A stretch of DNA of 64,000 nt from Actinotignum schaalii (GTDB lineage: Bacteria > Actinomycetota > Actinomycetes > Actinomycetales > Actinomycetaceae), in NCBI RefSeq assembly GCF_000724605.1, contig NZ_CP008802.1, positions 372,001 to 436,000 of the forward strand, read 5' to 3'. How positions within the stretch are numbered: the first letter of the stretch is position 1; each line of letters begins with the position of its first letter. This document shows, piece by piece, positions 61,477 to 64,000 of this stretch. Under the pieces are notes generated by a model. The model was not told where the DNA came from, did not search any database, and saw only the letters and a list, made by a program, of their open reading frames with translations. Position numbers and translations under genes: made by a program.

Positions 61477-61536
61477 GCGCCAGGACCCGCGCCAGCCGTG
61501 CGTAAGTGGAATCACACCTGCTCCCGGCCGCATGAT

Positions 61537-61566
61537 TTGAAAAAGTGGGCGCGGGCCTGGTAGATT
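61537..61566 (+). promoter_or_regulatory. tRNA-Leu promoter
   Basis: TTGAAA (61537-61542), an 18-nt spacer and TAGATT (61561-61566), 41 nt before the tRNA. Confidence 0.6.
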
Positions 61567-61607
61567 CTTCTCTGTTGCTCAGCACGGCGTGCTGGATAAC
61601 AATCACC

Positions 61608-61692
61608 GCGCGGGTGGCGGAATAGGCAGACGCGCTAGCTTGAGGTGCTAGTCCTCGTATAGAGGGTGGGGGTTCAAGTCCCCCTCCGCGCA
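61608..61692 (+). tRNA. tRNA-Leu(GAG)
   Basis: An 85-nt class II tRNA. The acceptor stem GCGCGGG pairs with TCCGCGC. The D region is GGCGGAATAGGCAGACGC, the anticodon stem CTAGC/GCTAG with loop TTGAGGT (anticodon GAG), a long variable arm and TpsiC GGGGGTTCAAGTCCCCC. CCA is not encoded. A terminator follows. Confidence 0.95.
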
Positions 61693-61698
61693 CGGTGA

Positions 61699-61732
61699 GA
61701 AAGCCCTGGAAAATACAGATTCCGGGGCTTTT
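61699..61732 (+). terminator. Terminator of tRNA-Leu
   Basis: AAAGCCCTGG (61700-61709) pairs with CCGGGGCTTT (61722-61731) with one wobble, followed by TT. Confidence 0.7.
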
Positions 61733-61822
61733 CGCATGCCCGGGTGCACGCCTGGCTGCTACCCGGCCTGATCGCGGGAATGACCGCGCCGCTAAGGTTA
61801 GCGAATCACCTGCCTTTCGGGG

Positions 61823-61828
61823 TATTCT
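61823..61828 (+). promoter_or_regulatory. -10 box TATTCT of the Asp-rich protein gene
   Basis: 6 nt before the ATG at 61835; no ribosome-binding site lies between. Confidence 0.5.
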
Positions 61829-61834
61829 AGGGCC

Positions 61835-62233
61835 ATGGCTACGAATCCGCGCGCTGCGCTTGACCGTCTCATCGGTGCTTTCGAGGATTTCCACCAGGCG
61901 GCTACTACCGCTGATGACCCGGAAGCTCCGGCGGTGCTGGAAGCCGCCGATAAGCTGGCGGATGCTTACACCATTTACGATGACGTCATCTTCACGAATT
62001 TCGATGTCGAAACGCCGCTGGATGTCTTCGATAGCGATAGTGACGATTTCTACGACGATGATGACGATTCTGAGGACTACCTCTACGACACCGATGATTA
62101 TGACGATCTGGACGACGATGATGACGATTCAGACGTTGATTACGATGACGATGAGGACGACGAGGACGATTACCCCGGCCTCGATGACGAAGACGACGCG
62201 GATGAGGCCGACGCCACCGCTTCCCGCTCCTAA
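61835..62233 (+). CDS. Aspartate-rich acidic protein
   Basis: A 132-residue protein. Residues 1-60 are a small helical domain (RAALDRLIGAFEDFHQAATT; AVLEAADKLADAYTIYDDV), then about 65 residues are nearly all D with some Y, E and S (DDDDDSEDYLYD). Family unknown; the tail could bind cations or mimic DNA, but nothing shows this directly. The convergent aldo/keto reductase ends inside its last codons. Confidence 0.75.
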   Translation: MATNPRAALDRLIGAFEDFHQAATTADDPEAPAVLEAADKLADAYTIYDDVIFTNFDVETPLDVFDSDSDDFYDDDDDSEDYLYDTDDYDDLDDDDDDSDVDYDDDEDDEDDYPGLDDEDDADEADATASRS

Positions 62234-63186
62234 GAAATATCGTTGAGCGCCTCGATCACCAGATCGGGGAGCTCCTCATCACCCGCGAGGTTTCCCCCGA
62301 GCAAGCTGGTTAATTGGCTGGCGGTGCGCGCGCCCACCAGAGCGGCGCTCACCGGGGTGGCCATGAGCCAACCCAGGGCAACCTCAGCGGGATTCCAGTT
62401 CAGGCCCTCGGCGGCTTTCGCCACCGCCTCCACAATCCGGCGCGGCCCCTCGTCTAAATAGGGAGCTACAAAAGCAGCCAAATGATCGGAAGCCGCCCGC
62501 GAGGTCGCCGGGATCGCATGCCGGTATTTCCCGGTGAGTACCCCGCGCCCGAGGGCCGAGGTGGCAAGCAGCCCGATACCCATGGCCTCGCACATCGGCA
62601 GCATGGCTGTTTCAACACTCCGCTCCACCAGGGAATACTCTTCTTCCACCACGGTGAGCGCGGGTAGGTGGCGTTCGCGCAGCAGGGTTTGCATAGCCGC
62701 CACCCGCCAGGGCGCATATCCCGATACCCCGATATAGCGTGCCTTGCCTCGCATCACCAACCCAGCCAGGGCGAGCGCAGTTTCCTCATCCGGGGTGATG
62801 CCATCGGGGCCACCGGCCACTGCAATATCCACGGTGGCGATACCGAGCCGAGCGAGGGACGCATCAAGGGAACGTGCAATCCCGGCTCGCGACACGCTAT
62901 AGCTGGGACCGCTCGGATTATCGAGGAAACCTACGCGGGTGCAGATGGTGAGCTGCGAGCGGGCGGCGTCGTCGCCGAAAAAAGAGCTGAGCAAGGAGCC
63001 GAGCAGCGCTTCTGCTGCACCGTCCCCGAAAGCGGGCGAGGTATCCACGAGGGTGCCGCCGGCGTCCAGAAAGGCGCGCAACTGCCCGCGGGCCTCCTCC
63101 TCATCGGTATCGCGACCCCACGTGAGCGTTCCCAAGCCGAGCGCGGATACAAGAAGCCCGCTGGCACCAACCGCACGATAATCCAT
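62230..63186 (-). CDS. Aldo/keto reductase
   Basis: A 318-residue NADPH-dependent oxidoreductase barrel. The N-terminal [20 protein letters not shown] motif and DTSPAFGDG (D of the catalytic tetrad) are clear, and the family's later lysine and Gly-rich cofactor region follow ([33 protein letters not shown]). Substrate unknown. TAGAGT is 6 nt before the ATG. Confidence 0.88.
   Translation of the reverse strand: MDYRAVGASGLLVSALGLGTLTWGRDTDEEEARGQLRAFLDAGGTLVDTSPAFGDGAAEALLGSLLSSFFGDDAARSQLTICTRVGFLDNPSGPSYSVSRAGIARSLDASLARLGIATVDIAVAGGPDGITPDEETALALAGLVMRGKARYIGVSGYAPWRVAAMQTLLRERHLPALTVVEEEYSLVERSVETAMLPMCEAMGIGLLATSALGRGVLTGKYRHAIPATSRAASDHLAAFVAPYLDEGPRRIVEAVAKAAEGLNWNPAEVALGWLMATPVSAALVGARTASQLTSLLGGNLAGDEELPDLVIEALNDIS
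63093..63098 (-). promoter_or_regulatory. Site withdrawn to 63193: see aldo/keto reductase -10
   Basis: The TAGAGT -10 box of the aldo/keto reductase gene is at 63193-63198 on the minus strand; this entry only guards against misplacing it inside the gene. Confidence 0.05.
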
Positions 63187-63192
63187 GACTCC

Positions 63193-63198
63193 ACTCTA
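63193..63198 (-). promoter_or_regulatory. -10 box TAGAGT of the aldo/keto reductase gene
   Basis: Minus strand, 6 nt before the ATG at 63186. Confidence 0.5.
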
Positions 63199-63322
63199 AA
63201 CCACCGCGCCGGACCAGAACCGGATCGGAGCCGAACCAGAACCGAACTAGCGCCGCCGCACGTCGCCGGGTCACGCAGCCGGCACCGCCGGACACCTCAC
63301 CGCGCCGCCGCGCCGCGCCCGC

Positions 63323-63328
63323 TATGCT
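63323..63328 (+). promoter_or_regulatory. -10 box TATGCT of uppP
   Basis: 8 nt before the GTG start; no ribosome-binding site. Confidence 0.5.
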
Positions 63329-63336
63329 TAGTCCCC

Positions 63337-64000
63337 GTGGGTTATCTAGAAGCAGCCATTCTTGGCCTTGTGCAAGCGCTAACGGAATTCTTGCCGATTT
63401 CTTCTTCGGCGCATATCCGCATTGTCGGTGATTTTTTCGGGTGGGGCGATCCGGGCGCGGCTTTCACCGCGATTATTCAACTGGGCACCGAAGCCGCGGT
63501 GCTGTGCTACTTCTGGAAAGACATCGTGCGCATTATCCGCAAGTGGTTGTGCTCGTGGACCGGGCGGGTGGCGCGCACGGACGCGGATGTGCGCATGGGC
63601 TGGGTCGTTATTATCGGCACGTTGCCGATCGGTCTCCTCGGCCTGCTTTTCGCGGACACCATCGAAACGTCGCTGCGTAATCTCTATATCACCGCGGCCG
63701 TGCTCGCGCTCTTCGCGATTTTCTTAGGGCTAGCGGATCGCTGGGCGAGCCAGCGCAAAGACCTGCGCGATATGAGCTACCGCGACGGTTTACTCCTCGG
63801 TTTCGGGCAGGCTCTCGCCCTTATTCCGGGGGTGTCGCGTTCGGGCGGCACGATTACCACCGGCCTGCTCCTCGGCTATACCCGCGAGGCAGCGGCGCGG
63901 GTCTCCTTCCTCATGGCCGTGCCGGCGGTGCTGCTCTCGGGCTTCTACCAGCTGGTCAAATACGCCGGTGACGCCTCGATTCCGGCCGGACCGACGATTC
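63337..64000 (+). CDS. uppP: Undecaprenyl-diphosphatase UppP, N-terminal part (3' end outside window)
   Basis: The first 221 residues of a BacA/UppP membrane phosphatase that recycles undecaprenyl pyrophosphate for peptidoglycan synthesis. The active-site loops [17 protein letters not shown] (about residues 12-28) and PGVSRSGGT (about 164-172) are intact. GTG start, apparently leaderless. Confidence 0.94.
   Translation, partial: MGYLEAAILGLVQALTEFLPISSSAHIRIVGDFFGWGDPGAAFTAIIQLGTEAAVLCYFWKDIVRIIRKWLCSWTGRVARTDADVRMGWVVIIGTLPIGLLGLLFADTIETSLRNLYITAAVLALFAIFLGLADRWASQRKDLRDMSYRDGLLLGFGQALALIPGVSRSGGTITTGLLLGYTREAAARVSFLMAVPAVLLSGFYQLVKYAGDASIPAGPTI

Noticed and set aside
61385-61894. 169-codon antisense frame across the 24-bp repeats and tRNA-Leu
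   Set aside because: Its protein repeats come only from the DNA repeats and it reads through a tRNA gene.

Overview
The window is 64 kb of a high-GC Gram-positive (actinobacterial) chromosome. The evidence is a bacterial-type rRNA operon with an actinobacterial 16S 5' end, GC-rich codon use, bacterial-type argG/argR/argH, SufR-led suf genes, a tyrS to recN gene order like that around Mycobacterium Rv1689-Rv1700, the GlgC/GlgM pair and the ImuA'-ImuB-DnaE2 mutasome. The small, compact gene set suggests the Actinomycetaceae or a close family, but the genus cannot be fixed from the sequence alone. I see no phage, insertion sequence or CRISPR array. Almost all the DNA is core chromosome.

Layout. 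0-5 kb: 3' end of rel, a small unknown gene, a DUF349 protein, a metallo-beta-lactamase-fold hydrolase and hisS. 4.8-8.3 kb: two overlapping membrane-anchored dynamin-like GTPases. 8.3-14.5 kb: argR-argG, a DHA2 efflux pump, a nitroreductase and argH. 14.6-22 kb: tyrS followed by a complete 16S-23S-5S operon without spacer tRNA. 22-34 kb: an envelope and repair block (Arg/Asp-rich TPR protein, HAD phosphatase, small PG-rich protein, tlyA, nadK, recN, steA, steB/mctB, MraY/WecA-like transferase, murJ-like flippase, NUDIX hydrolase). 34-41 kb: sufR-B-D-Rieske-C-S-U-T. 41-50.6 kb: YpfJ-like metallopeptidase, small membrane protein, ABC-F protein, divergent glgC/glgM, a lone ABC ATPase, an NfeD/SPFH pair and a SPOUT methyltransferase. 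50.8-57.5 kb: a small XRE regulator, trmL, and the SOS mutasome imuA'-imuB-dnaE2 with a LexA box. 57.6-64 kb: unknown small protein, GNAT-MazG fusion, M3 peptidase, tRNA-Leu(GAG), an Asp-rich protein, an aldo/keto reductase and the start of uppP.

How the parts work together. The suf operon is a one-transcript Fe-S assembly pathway with its own [Fe-S]-sensing repressor and a visible CAAC-N6-GTTG operator. The imu/dnaE2 cassette is a DNA-damage-inducible error-prone replication unit. The steA-steB-transferase-flippase run is an envelope and division module. argR probably controls itself and argG through two dyads at its promoter. A striking global feature is that about a dozen genes have a TANNNT -10 box placed 6-8 nt before the start codon, i.e. 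they look leaderless. This was used to choose several starts.

No clear new defence or mobile system is visible. The most unusual items are the GNAT-MazG fusion, the Arg/Asp-rich TPR protein next to the rRNA operon, the degenerate G4 motif of one GTPase, the apparently lost beta-clamp motif of ImuB, and several short tandem repeats in intergenic DNA.
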